In this document: positions 53,650-62,587 of the stretch, piece after piece | How positions within the stretch are numbered: the first letter of the stretch is position 1 | Layout: each line of letters opens with the position of its first letter | Program-made: the position numbers and the translations under genes | Source: Candidatus Nitrotoga sp. AM1P | GTDB lineage: Bacteria > Pseudomonadota > Gammaproteobacteria > Burkholderiales > Gallionellaceae | DNA: 64,000 nt | NCBI RefSeq assembly: GCF_013168275.1 | Contig: NZ_AP019547.1 | Location: 434,001-498,000 of the forward strand | Direction: 5' to 3' | Notes under the pieces: model-generated | Seen by the model: the letters and a program-made list of their open reading frames with translations, nothing else | Told to the model about the DNA's origin: nothing | The model's database searches: none

Positions 53650-55020
53650 TCATTGCGTTGTGAGGTAGCCAAGCAGTTCTTTAGTCCAGTTATCGAGATG
53701 ATGGTTTTCACCTTCGTTCAAGACTACACGGATGATCTCTCTGCGGCGGCAAATCTCCCGTTCGAGATCTATGAATTGCCAATCTAATTCGTCTAGCACC
53801 GCAGTCAATTCGTTGGAAATCTCGGGATCAGCCATTGCGATTTCGACCAGCAACTCCAAACTGCCCGGGTCGAAGCCGAATTGAAAAAGCATTGAACGTA
53901 AATTTGCCATGCGATCGAATATAAACTCCAGTTCTCCAGGCGGACTGCTATTGTCAGTAGCTAACAGACCAAGGACGGCACGAAACTCACTCCATGTCTC
54001 AAATAGTTGGGAAACCGCTTCGAGCCGGGGTAGTTCAGCAATGTTGGCGGCAACAGAGCAATTGTTCATGCGACCGAACCCCTCATGTAAAAAGGAAAGC
54101 AATTCAGGATCGTACTTTTTTACATTCAGGCGCATCAAAGTGGCTAACCGCAGATTGGAACCAAAACGCGCAAAAATGGAAGCACAGACATCGGCAACGC
54201 TGACGATACGGGCTATGATTCCAATTTGCTCACCATGCAACCCATAGGGATAACCGCTGCCGTCCTGCCTCTCATGGTGCTGCAGAATTGCGGTCGAAAC
54301 AGCTGGGTCAATACCTGCCACTTCACGAACAATAAGATAGCCTGTAATTGGATGCGCATAGATGTGGCACCGCTCGATTTCACTGAGGTGATTTTTTGAG
54401 TTCAGCAAGGCAGGGTTGATATGAAGCTCGCCCAAGTCGTGAAACAGGGCTGCACACAGCAGATTCTCCATGTCCGTTCCTGACAGTTTTTTACGTACTG
54501 CCAGGTAGTGGGCAATCAAGGTCACAAGCAGTAGGTGCTGGAATAGATGCGGATGCTGCTCTTTGGCAACAGTAAGCTTGAACGCCATATGCGGCGATAG
54601 CACCAAAAGGACGAGTTCTTGAGGCAGAGCCCGTAAATCCCCATTGAAGCCCGCCAAATATTGCAGACTGGGGTTTTCTTTAATTAGACGGGCGATCTCT
54701 TTTGCCAAGGATTCCACCGTGACACCGTTCTGGACTATGAGGCTTTGGTCGATCGGTTTACATAGCTTGTGCTTTATCAACCCTTCACGCTGATTACTGC
54801 CAATCATCGTGTTCTTTGTAATTAACTTGATTCCATTGGATGTGTAAATGTCCTCAGAGGAAATTACTTCCTTATGGTCCGCCATTTCTGTGATCGTTGT
54901 CACATAATGTGGATCTTCCTCGATCGACTGATGGGCCATTTCTTCATACATCGTATTGCGGGCAGTTGTCATGTGGCGATGTTTGTATATTTTAGCGTTG
55001 CCCGTCGGGATGTTGATCAC
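53650..55020 (-). CDS. HD-GYP domain protein (putative c-di-GMP phosphodiesterase)
   Basis: Soluble protein of 456 residues. The HD-GYP core is complete: the HD pair in LFHDLGELHINPALL, HPITGYLIVREVAG, ILQHHERQDGSGYPYG with the GYP motif, and IARIVSVADVCASIFARFG. The N-terminal 130 residues are unlike REC or GAF input domains, and the C-terminal 130 residues are helical and of unknown type. Proteins of this class hydrolyse c-di-GMP; activity here is inferred from intact motifs. The start is GTG 55020 or possibly ATG 54972. It lies inside the insertion bracketed by cheB repeats and is divergent from the kinase gene, so it is likely part of the same acquired signalling module. Confidence 0.85.
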   Translation of the reverse strand: MINIPTGNAKIYKHRHMTTARNTMYEEMAHQSIEEDPHYVTTITEMADHKEVISSEDIYTSNGIKLITKNTMIGSNQREGLIKHKLCKPIDQSLIVQNGVTVESLAKEIARLIKENPSLQYLAGFNGDLRALPQELVLLVLSPHMAFKLTVAKEQHPHLFQHLLLVTLIAHYLAVRKKLSGTDMENLLCAALFHDLGELHINPALLNSKNHLSEIERCHIYAHPITGYLIVREVAGIDPAVSTAILQHHERQDGSGYPYGLHGEQIGIIARIVSVADVCASIFARFGSNLRLATLMRLNVKKYDPELLSFLHEGFGRMNNCSVAANIAELPRLEAVSQLFETWSEFRAVLGLLATDNSSPPGELEFIFDRMANLRSMLFQFGFDPGSLELLVEIAMADPEISNELTAVLDELDWQFIDLEREICRRREIIRVVLNEGENHHLDNWTKELLGYLTTQ

Positions 55021-55637
55021 TTCCCAAGATGGCGATATCGTTTGGTATCATAGAGATCGCAGTGACAAGCTATTGATATGGCTTGTCAATAATGGATCAA
55101 ATGACGGATTCAAACTGACAAGCACATTTCAAGGAGCTTAATATAAAAATCTCCACTCGTTCTGAATTAAGCCATATAAATGGCAAGTTACAAAATAAGT
55201 TTAGGAGCAAATTTTTATACCTAAATATTTTTTCGTAAAAATACTTACAGTTACTTGTTTTGCTGCCGATTTTACCAGAACAATTCCAATTTCACTTGTT
55301 ATGGATTTCACTGTTTGTGCTATAGAGTCGGCCATTAAATAGTTTGATTAGAACGTTCGGATTCTGGTCTTCGCGGGTATGACGAATCGTACTATTAAAT
55401 GACTGACTTTATAGTTTCGCAGGACGGGAAACATCCTTGCATTTGGATACCTTGCTGTTTGTCGCATTGGAGTGCAGCATTGGTCTAGTTGCATAGCCCG
55501 CTGACAAAAGTCATTGTAAATTTACACCAGCATCTGCGACGCTGGCTTAATCAGATTGTAATATGGCTCGAAATTTTGCAGTGCAAAACAATGCGCCGGA
55601 GCAATTCCGCGCGATCAGGTAATGGAGGGTCATTAGT
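55021..55637. other. divergent control region between HD-GYP and kinase genes
   Basis: About 620 AT-rich bases with no convincing gene. A sigma-28-like element lies at 55246-55272 on the plus strand. A good ribosome site, TGGAGGG, precedes the kinase start. A near sigma-54 motif around 55563 has a spacing of eleven and is not accepted. Confidence 0.4.
55246..55272 (+). promoter_or_regulatory. possible sigma-28 promoter upstream of the kinase gene
   Basis: TACAGTTA (55246-55253), eleven bases, GCCGATTT (55265-55272): six of eight matches in each element and exact spacing. It is 366 bases from the kinase start, farther than usual, so the call is tentative. Confidence 0.35.
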
Positions 55638-57464
55638 GTGAGAAAACCATCAATGCCGCGTAATGAGCAACTTAAAATGGGGCGGTTCATTATCCGCCGC
55701 TGGCTTGGCAGTGGCCTTCAAGGGAAGGTCTTTCTGGCTTTTGATCCAGTTTTGGAAAGGCAGGTAGCGATCAAGTGGTTGAATCCTACCGGCGGCGACA
55801 AGCCATCCCAAAACCGCGAAATCTTTCCGAGTGAAGCGCGCATTGTCGCCAGGCTGGAACATCCGAACATCGTGCCATTGTATGAGGCTGGAATGTATCG
55901 GGACTTTCCGTATCTTGTTTTTGCCTACGTCGAAGGAATGACTCTCCGCGATAAACGGCTGCAGAACGGTGCCATGCCGGTGCAGGAGGCTTTATCCATA
56001 TTCAGTGCGGTGCTTGCTGGCGTTGCATGCGCCCATGCGCAGGGTATCCTGCACTTAGATCTGTCACCGAGCAACATCATGGTCGACACAGCCGGCGTAC
56101 CCCGTATCATGGATTTCGGGCTTGCAAAATTCGCCGGCGTGGACGCAGCCGTCTGTGGCGACGAGCTGAGAGGATCGCCACTTTATATGTCGCCGGAACA
56201 TTTCAACAATCGTCCGTTGACTGCTCGCTCGGACATTTTCGTACTGGGCCTAATCCTTTTCGAAATGGTGAGCGGTAGATCACCCGTGCCAGCGGAAAAC
56301 CTGCAAGTACTCATCAATGCAATAGCAGATAGCGATCTGGACTTGGGAGACATGGACCGACTGGGCTTGGACACAAGGCTACAGGCGGTGATCCAGCGTG
56401 CGCTGAGCCACGATGCTGCTAGTCGTTTTGCCGACGCCGCCGAAATGAAACTTGTCGTTGACGAACTGCTCGAATTACTCGAGCCGGATGACCGCGGTGT
56501 CGATCACAGCACCGTCATGTTTCTGCTTAAACGCCTGGAGCGAAAATCAGCCTTCCCCGCTCTTTCGAATAATTTGGTAGAAATCAATCGTCTAACCGAG
56601 GAAAACAACGACTCGAATGTTGATCTGTTGACCAATATCGTGCTTAGGGATTACGCCATCACTAATAAGTTGCTTCAACTTGCGAATTCATCCTTTTACG
56701 GAGGCACGGGTCATGGCGTCAAGACAATATCGAATGCGATCCACCGGCTTGGTATGAACGTCATTCGCATGACCTGTAACGGCCTTGTGTATTTTGATGC
56801 TTTGAAAGGCGGAGATCAAAACCTTAAGGACGCGTTGATCAGCTCTTTCGTAAGCGCATTTATTAGTCGCCATTTCGCCATCCGTCTCGGGCATCAGGAC
56901 TTGGCCGAGGAGGCTTTCATATGCGGAATGTTCCACCGGCTTGGCAAGAGTCTCACCATTTTTTATTTCCAAGAGGAGTTTCATGAGATAGAGCGGTTAA
57001 TCGAAGAGTACGGTTTGAACGACGAGGCGGCTTCGACTCGGGTACTCGGGATCGGCTACAGTAATCTTGGTATGGCAGTTGCCGCACGCTGGAAATTTCC
57101 CGAAGCTATACGAGGAAGCATCCAATACCTTGGTTTCGGAAAGCTGCCGAAACCCGCGAGACCTGTCGAGCTGCAGCAGCAAATTGCAGCCTTTGCCAAT
57201 GAACTTTGCGAACTAGCAGCAAACGTTTCTGCGGAACAAGGTTCTCTGCGGCTGACTGAGTTCTCTACTCGCTTTGCCGGACTAATTTTTTTGTCACCTG
57301 CAGAGCTGGTCCAACTGCTGGAAGTGGCATTCAAAAAGCTGAAAGAATTTTCTCCGATTTTAGGTCTTGAACTCTCCGGAAGCCAATTTGTTAGTAGAGT
57401 CGATAATTTTCTTGCAGCTATGCAATTACTCGCAGAGCAGAGCAAAGTTGAAGAAACCTATTGA
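55638..57464 (+). CDS. Ser/Thr protein kinase fused to an HDOD domain
   Basis: Cytoplasmic fusion of 608 residues. The N-terminal Hanks-type kinase (about 14-290) has the glycine loop GSGLQGKV (24-31), ATP-binding Lys46, a catalytic loop HLDLSPSN with Asp141, the metal-binding DFG at 159-161 and SPEH in place of APE. The usual HRD Arg is Leu and the catalytic-loop Lys is Ser, so activity may be altered. The C-terminal half (about 315-515) is an HDOD domain: DLLTNIVLRDYAITNKLLQL, HGVKTISNAIHRLGMNVI and GMFHRLGKS. No membrane segment is seen. GTG 55638 follows TGGAGGG at eight bases. It lies in the cheB-repeat insertion and faces away from the HD-GYP gene. Substrate and signal are unknown. Confidence 0.88.
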   Translation: MRKPSMPRNEQLKMGRFIIRRWLGSGLQGKVFLAFDPVLERQVAIKWLNPTGGDKPSQNREIFPSEARIVARLEHPNIVPLYEAGMYRDFPYLVFAYVEGMTLRDKRLQNGAMPVQEALSIFSAVLAGVACAHAQGILHLDLSPSNIMVDTAGVPRIMDFGLAKFAGVDAAVCGDELRGSPLYMSPEHFNNRPLTARSDIFVLGLILFEMVSGRSPVPAENLQVLINAIADSDLDLGDMDRLGLDTRLQAVIQRALSHDAASRFADAAEMKLVVDELLELLEPDDRGVDHSTVMFLLKRLERKSAFPALSNNLVEINRLTEENNDSNVDLLTNIVLRDYAITNKLLQLANSSFYGGTGHGVKTISNAIHRLGMNVIRMTCNGLVYFDALKGGDQNLKDALISSFVSAFISRHFAIRLGHQDLAEEAFICGMFHRLGKSLTIFYFQEEFHEIERLIEEYGLNDEAASTRVLGIGYSNLGMAVAARWKFPEAIRGSIQYLGFGKLPKPARPVELQQQIAAFANELCELAANVSAEQGSLRLTEFSTRFAGLIFLSPAELVQLLEVAFKKLKEFSPILGLELSGSQFVSRVDNFLAAMQLLAEQSKVEETY

Positions 57465-57599
57465 TACGGTCAAGTGAAGTTTGAAGTGGATCGGGCTGGT
57501 CACTGTGCTGATTAATGGCAGACTGGCAGATATGTTCAAACATATCCTGGCCAGATCGATAGTGTGGTGTTGTACTTTGTTTGGTGCTTACTCCGTTAG

Positions 57600-57767
<168 letters not shown>

Positions 57768-57769
57768 AT

Positions 57770-57949
57770 GGGCGCCTTAAAAAAATTCAAGTTTCTAGGC
57801 AAGACAAGGCGAGAGTAAAAAATTTTAGCGCGGCATATAGTTGATATGTAAGCGGTAAGTTTTTCGAGAACGCCGTATTGTGACGAAACGGGGTAAGCAG
57901 GTAAGCCGCAAAGCGGCTGCTCGCAAAATTGGATTTTTTAAAGGTGCCC
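57770..57949. repeat. 180-bp MITE-like palindromic repeat abutting fliR
   Basis: The ends are imperfect 19-base inverted repeats: GGGCGCCTTAAAAAAATTC at the left, and at the right the complement of GGGCACCTTTAAAAAATCC, with 16 of 19 positions alike. Inside are a GCCGC-AAA-GCGGC hairpin and the stretch CATATAGTTGATATG, a small palindrome. It has no coding capacity. It begins three bases after the right cheB repeat and ends one base before the fliR stop codon, and it may act as a bidirectional terminator. Confidence 0.65.
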
Positions 57950-58738
57950 TTACGATTTGCCAAGTAGTCGCATGACGCGCTGCACAGTGTCCAGGCTGGT
58001 GTGAGTGATGTTTTCCAGTAGCGGTACTATATGGGGTAGTAACAGCGTCACCGTTGCCAAACCAATTGTTAAAGTAATCGGGAAGCCAACCGCGAAGATG
58101 TTTAGTTGTGGTGCGCTACGGGTTAGGATGCCGAGTGCAAAATTAGAAATTAGCAGCGCGCCGATCACCGGCAAGCTTAGTTGTAGCGCGTTAGAGAAAA
58201 TGCTACCGCCCCATGAAGCCAGAGTATGCAGCGCGATTGCCGCAGGGACTGCGCTATTAACAGGAAAGGCGCGGAAGCTGTCTGCTAACGCTTCCAGCAT
58301 AATGAGATGTCCGTTGAAACTGAGAAAGACGAGCATAGCGAGGACGCTTAAAATTTGCGCTATCACTGGTGTATAGGACGTGTTCTGCGGGTCATAGAAA
58401 ATAGCGAAACCTAATCCCATTTGAATTCCGATTATATCCCCGGCCATTTCTATGGCCGTGAAAATCAGGCGCATGGTAAAACCTATAGCCAGCCCCGCTA
58501 GAAGTTGTTGGATCAGAATAAAAAAACCAGGCGCAGAAGCTGGATCAACATTGGACTGTACAGTTAAGGTAGGTACCATAATTATGGTCAACAGTATGGA
58601 CAAGCCGATTTTTATACGTACCGGAACTTGTTTGTGGCCCAGGATAGGTGAACTGGCGATCATGGCCAGGATGCGCACAAACGGAAAAATGAATAGGGCG
58701 AGCCAGGAGGATAACTGGGCGCTGGTGACAGTAATCAT
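57950..58738 (-). CDS. fliR: flagellar export apparatus protein FliR
   Basis: Inner-membrane component of the type III export gate, 262 residues, with about six helices. The N-terminal LASWLALFIFPFVRILAMIA-like start, APILGHKQVPVRIKIGL-type segment (SSPILGHKQVPVRIKIGLSI) and GLGFAIFYDPQNTSYTPVIA are FliR hallmarks. It ends the fliK-to-fliR gene string and converges with the inserted DNA. The last codon is directly followed by a MITE-like repeat, without visible damage to the protein. Confidence 0.95.
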   Translation of the reverse strand: MITVTSAQLSSWLALFIFPFVRILAMIASSPILGHKQVPVRIKIGLSILLTIIMVPTLTVQSNVDPASAPGFFILIQQLLAGLAIGFTMRLIFTAIEMAGDIIGIQMGLGFAIFYDPQNTSYTPVIAQILSVLAMLVFLSFNGHLIMLEALADSFRAFPVNSAVPAAIALHTLASWGGSIFSNALQLSLPVIGALLISNFALGILTRSAPQLNIFAVGFPITLTIGLATVTLLLPHIVPLLENITHTSLDTVQRVMRLLGKS

Positions 58739-58789
58739 TGCGATTATTTAACGGGTGAGATCGTCATTGCGCACTTATCTGGGACATCA

Positions 58790-59059
58790 TTACCCAACCA
58801 ACCAGGGAATGCTGCTGAACAGGCGTTGGATATAATCCAGCATCATGCCCACCATCCACGGACCGGTGATGATCAGCACTCCAAACATACCGATTAGTTT
58901 TGGAATAAACGACAGAGTCATTTCGTTAATTTGGGTGGCGGCCTGAAAAATACTGATCAGCAGTCCGATAATTAGAGCCGTTAACAGTGCAGGGGCTGAT
59001 ACCATCAGGGTTAGCTCCAGTGCCTGGCGACCAAGTGTCATTACGCTTTCAGGGGTCAT
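58790..59059 (-). CDS. fliQ: flagellar export apparatus protein FliQ
   Basis: Two-helix membrane protein of 89 residues in the export gate. The start MTPESVMTLGRQALELTLMV and the motif IGLLISIFQAATQINEMTLS are nearly invariant. It lies 51 bases upstream of fliR and 12 bases downstream of fliP. Length is exactly that of the family. Confidence 0.96.
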   Translation of the reverse strand: MTPESVMTLGRQALELTLMVSAPALLTALIIGLLISIFQAATQINEMTLSFIPKLIGMFGVLIITGPWMVGMMLDYIQRLFSSIPWLVG

Positions 59060-59071
59060 CGTTGTTTGGCC

Positions 59072-59818
59072 TCAAGTATAAAAACTATGCACCAGCGATC
59101 CGATCAGCAGGTTCCAGCCATCTGCCAGCACGAATAGCATGATCTTGAAGGGCAATGAAATCATCGCTGGCGATACCATCATCATACCCATAGACATCAG
59201 TATGCTGGCCACTACCATGTCGATGATGAGGAACGGGATAAATATTACGAAACCAATCTGGAAGGCTGTTTTTAGTTCGCTGATGACATAGGCGGGCACC
59301 AGGATTTTTAGGGGGACCTGATCCGCACTTTGCAGCGGCTCGCTATTGGAAATTTGAACGAAAAGAGCGAGGTCTTTTTCACGTGTTTGCCTCAGCATAA
59401 ATGCTTTGAGCGGTACGCTGCCGGTATCGAATGCTTGTGCCAGCGTCAGTTTGTTCTCGCTGAATGGCAGGTAGGCATCAGTATAAATTTTATCCAGTAC
59501 CGGCGACATAACGAAGAAAGTGAGAAACAAGGCTAGTCCGATCAATACCTGATTGGGCGGAGAAGAGGGCGTGCCGAGAGCGGAACGTAACAGCGATAGC
59601 ACGATAATGATGCGGGTGAAACTGGTCATCAGCAGCATTACGGCCGGTAAAAAACTTAGCGAGGTCAGCAGAAGCAGCGTTTGTAAGCTAAGCGAGTAGG
59701 TCTGCCCACCACCTGATGTCGCGGTGCTGGTAAATGCGGGCAGGCCAAGGTCGACCGCAAATGCTGCGGGGATTAGGCCAAATAGCAGGGTTGCTACTAG
59801 AAGTGAACTAAGGCGCAT
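59072..59818 (-). CDS. fliP: flagellar export apparatus protein FliP
   Basis: Export-gate protein of 248 residues with a cleavable signal ([18 protein letters not shown]). Conserved parts are [20 protein letters not shown] with [36 protein letters not shown] and the ending [20 protein letters not shown]. It overlaps the end of fliO by 11 bases. Nothing is missing. Confidence 0.97.
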   Translation of the reverse strand: MRLSSLLVATLLFGLIPAAFAVDLGLPAFTSTATSGGGQTYSLSLQTLLLLTSLSFLPAVMLLMTSFTRIIIVLSLLRSALGTPSSPPNQVLIGLALFLTFFVMSPVLDKIYTDAYLPFSENKLTLAQAFDTGSVPLKAFMLRQTREKDLALFVQISNSEPLQSADQVPLKILVPAYVISELKTAFQIGFVIFIPFLIIDMVVASILMSMGMMMVSPAMISLPFKIMLFVLADGWNLLIGSLVHSFYT

Positions 59819-60290
59819 TACGCTTTTCCATCATTTGTTTCAGCCAAGCCTGGAATTTCCCATTGGTATTGATAGCCATGCTTACTTGTGTTGTGGGTAA
59901 TTCGGCTTTAGGCATGCTGTGCAGGGTGCGCACCTGTCCGGGCGCAACGCCTACGACCAGCCAGGTATCGTTGATTTCCACTAGTACGATGCGTTCGCGT
60001 TGACCTACCGCCACCGCAGCTTGCACTTTAATCAGGTTGCCGGCGGCATGTTGAGGTAGATTGATGCGTTTTAATATCCATGCAACCAGCACCACCGCTG
60101 CTAATACCAGTAACAAGCTGAAAATGACCTGCATGATGCTGCCGGACGACATTGTTGCAGGTGGCGGAGGCGTGTAAGCAGGGCGTGTGTTTTGCGCTGT
60201 TGCGAGCAGCGGTGTGTAAAAGCCGACGATGAGGCAGAGGCGCGCGCAGATAAATCCTGGTTGGTTAAACAAGTTGCCGAAAGTTTTCAT
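59808..60290 (-). CDS. fliO: flagellar assembly protein FliO
   Basis: Scaffold for the FliP ring, 160 residues. A signal-like N-terminus precedes a Pro-rich stretch ([14 protein letters not shown]), then one strong membrane helix ([20 protein letters not shown]) and a basic cytoplasmic domain with [20 protein letters not shown]. It lies one base after the fliN stop. FliO is poorly conserved, and the call rests on this topology plus position between fliN and fliP. Confidence 0.92.
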   Translation of the reverse strand: MKTFGNLFNQPGFICARLCLIVGFYTPLLATAQNTRPAYTPPPPATMSSGSIMQVIFSLLLVLAAVVLVAWILKRINLPQHAAGNLIKVQAAVAVGQRERIVLVEINDTWLVVGVAPGQVRTLHSMPKAELPTTQVSMAINTNGKFQAWLKQMMEKRNAP

Positions 60291-60291
60291 T

Positions 60292-60705
60292 TCATCGGCT
60301 GAGACGGCGTAAACGTTCAGATGGGGTAATAACGTCGGTGAGGCGGATACCGATTTTCTCGTTTACGACGACGACCTCACCTTGCGCGATCAGAAAGCCA
60401 TTGATCATTACATCGAGCGGTTCGCCCGCCTGGCCGGTTAGTTCCACCACCGATCCTTGCGCCAGTTGCAGCAGATTTTTGATGGGCATCTTGGTGCGGC
60501 CAAGCTCGACCGTTAGTTGAACCGGGATGTCCATGATCATATCGAGATCGTTATGGACAGCTGTACCCGCTGCGCTGGTGAATTGTGAGTATGCATGCGG
60601 TTGAGCAGCGGGTTGTGATTCGCTGGACGGGGTGGCGGAAGTCTGTTCAGCCATTGCTGCACCCCAGTCATCGGCGCTAATTTCATCCATATTGTCGTCA
60701 GTCAT
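60292..60705 (-). CDS. fliN: flagellar motor switch protein FliN
   Basis: C-ring protein of about 137 residues. The C-terminal SpoA domain has MIMDIPVQLTVELGRTKMPI, QGSVVELTGQAGEPLDVMIN and EKIGIRLTDVITPSERL. The Ala/Pro/Gln-rich N-terminal part is variable in the family. I placed the start at 60705 because GGAG lies six bases upstream of it on the minus strand; 60717 and 60708 are in-frame alternatives. It overlaps the fliM stop by a few bases, so the pair is coupled. Confidence 0.94.
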   Translation of the reverse strand: MTDDNMDEISADDWGAAMAEQTSATPSSESQPAAQPHAYSQFTSAAGTAVHNDLDMIMDIPVQLTVELGRTKMPIKNLLQLAQGSVVELTGQAGEPLDVMINGFLIAQGEVVVVNEKIGIRLTDVITPSERLRRLSR

Positions 60706-61699
60706 CATTGTCTCCATTAGCCAAATTGCCTTTTGTGTTGCTGAGCATTTGTTCTACTTTAAGAGCGTACTGGTTGTTGAAAATACCGTACTTGCATTTC
60801 ATTACGGGTACTTCGTCCACTAGTGCTGTAATACTGTCTTCTATATCTAATGGAATGAAATCACCATTGCGCATTCCCAGCACCTGTTCAAATGTAATTT
60901 GAGCTTGACCGAGAATCGCAGTCAGTTCAATTTCTGCGGATTGTATTTGTTTGGATAGTGTGTGCAGCCATCGCTTGTCTACAGCCATATGGTCGCCTTG
61001 CATGCTGCTATAGAGCAGCTCGCGGATTGGCTCTATCATGGAATAGGGTATTAATACATGAAATGCACCGCCTACGCCGCCGAATTCAATGTCGAAAGTG
61101 GTGGTTACAACAACTTCGTTTGGTGTGGCGATATTGGCGAACTGCGGGTTTAATTCCGAGCGCACAAACTCAAATTTCAACGGATATACCGCTTGCCAAG
61201 CTTTGTTATAAGACTCGAATACGGCCGAGAGTAATTGCTGGATGATGCGCTGTTCGGTCTGGGTAAATTCGCGTCCCTCAACCCGGGTGTGAAATCGCCC
61301 ATCACCACCGAACATGCTGTCTACTACTAAAAAAACCAGGTTGGGATCAAAAATAAACAGTGCGTTGCCCCGTAAAGGCTTGGCTTGCACGATGTTGATG
61401 TTGGCAGGTATCGGTAGATTGCGGAGGAATTCGCTGAATTTCTGTACGCGTATGGGTCCCACTGAAATTTCCGCAGTGCGCCGGATCAAGTTGAATAAAG
61501 TTATCCTGAACAGGCGCGCAAAACGTTCATTGAGGATTTCCATCGTGGGCATACGCCCACGCACGATTCGTTCCTGCGTACCCATGTTATACGGGCGTAC
61601 AGTGCCTGGTGCCTCGGCTGGGGCAGCAACCTCATCTGGCTCTCCGGTTACTCCTTTGAGCAGTGAGTCAACTTCGTCCTGAGAGAGAAAATCACTCAT
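60698..61699 (-). CDS. fliM: flagellar motor switch protein FliM
   Basis: C-ring protein of 333 residues that binds CheY-P. The N-terminal CheY-binding peptide is FLSQDEVDSLLKGV. The middle CheC-like domain includes LFRITLFNLIRRTAEISVGP, and the C-terminal SpoA domain ends near KCKYGIFNNQYALKVEQML. All segments are present at normal length. It starts seven bases after the fliL stop. Confidence 0.97.
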   Translation of the reverse strand: MSDFLSQDEVDSLLKGVTGEPDEVAAPAEAPGTVRPYNMGTQERIVRGRMPTMEILNERFARLFRITLFNLIRRTAEISVGPIRVQKFSEFLRNLPIPANINIVQAKPLRGNALFIFDPNLVFLVVDSMFGGDGRFHTRVEGREFTQTEQRIIQQLLSAVFESYNKAWQAVYPLKFEFVRSELNPQFANIATPNEVVVTTTFDIEFGGVGGAFHVLIPYSMIEPIRELLYSSMQGDHMAVDKRWLHTLSKQIQSAEIELTAILGQAQITFEQVLGMRNGDFIPLDIEDSITALVDEVPVMKCKYGIFNNQYALKVEQMLSNTKGNLANGDNDD

Positions 61700-61706
61700 G
61701 ACCTTA

Positions 61707-62375
61707 TCACTGGATGATGAAAGAGGTAAACAGAACGTCCACGATGCTGTTCTCCTTTTCGCCGCTGGGTTTGGCGGATTCCACTTTTGAATCTGATGTG
61801 ACGGGTGACTCTTCGGAGTTGGTGGCTTCTACTGGACTAGTTGCTTCCACGCTGGAGGCAGCATCGGATTTTGCACTTACATCAGCAATCGCATGGGAGA
61901 CGGCGGGTGCAGTACGCAGGCCAAGCACGATCTCGGTTTCAGCAATAATTTCATTGACGAGTTTTTTTTTGCCTTTGGATGCAGTCAATTCTGAAGGGTA
62001 TTTGCCGGACAGCAGAACCAGCAGGCGGCTGCGAATTTCTGGAAGGTTTTGCTTAATTTTTTCTTCCAGTTCTGGCTGAACGATTTTTAGTGTGATGCCG
62101 ATTTGTAAAAATTGGTCAGCTGTCTCGCGTTGCAAGTTAACCGTAAAAGGTTCCAGCGCAATAAACTTTATGTGCTCAGATGATTTTGTAGTCTTTTTGT
62201 CGCTTTTGCCGTTGTGATTTTCGCCTTTGGTAAAATACCATCCTGCGCCACCTGCAATCCCTAAAACCAAGACACTACCTAGGATGATGAACAATATTTT
62301 TTTGCTTTTTGGTTTTGTCTTGACTTCAGTGGGCAGAGGATCCGACTCTGTTTTTTTAGTGACCGGTTTTACCAT
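61707..62375 (-). CDS. fliL: flagellar basal-body protein FliL with low-complexity insert
   Basis: Stator-associated membrane protein of 222 residues. A Lys-rich cytoplasmic start (SDPLPTEVKTKPKSKK) precedes one helix (ILFIILGSVLVLGIAGGAGW) and the periplasmic stomatin-like domain (FIALEPFTVNLQRETADQFL, LPEIRSRLLVLLSGKYPSEL). The usual ending VLFTSFIIQ is preceded by about 50 Ser/Glu/Ala/Val-rich residues, which makes the protein longer than typical FliL. The 212 bases upstream (62376-62587) hold only short spacer DNA, with no sigma-28 motif that I could find. Confidence 0.93.
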   Translation of the reverse strand: MVKPVTKKTESDPLPTEVKTKPKSKKILFIILGSVLVLGIAGGAGWYFTKGENHNGKSDKKTTKSSEHIKFIALEPFTVNLQRETADQFLQIGITLKIVQPELEEKIKQNLPEIRSRLLVLLSGKYPSELTASKGKKKLVNEIIAETEIVLGLRTAPAVSHAIADVSAKSDAASSVEATSPVEATNSEESPVTSDSKVESAKPSGEKENSIVDVLFTSFIIQ

Positions 62376-62587
62376 TGCAGCTCCTTAATTTTCTGAGTTG
62401 AATTATCAGAGAAATTCAATCGGTATGATAAATGGAATAAGACGGAGAATTCCCGTCAACTTGGCATTTAGTAATGTTCTGGTTTGGTAACGTAGTTTTC
62501 TTTTCTGTTGAGAGGAGAAGATAAAGCCGTGGCTATTTCTAACTCCCTAAAATAGGAACTCGCATAACGTATTGATTGTGTTATTTA

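Noticed and set aside
55563..55579. sigma-54-like motif TGGCTCG...TTTGCA upstream of the kinase gene
   Set aside because: The GG and GC are separated by eleven bases instead of ten; RpoN tolerates this poorly, so I do not call a promoter.
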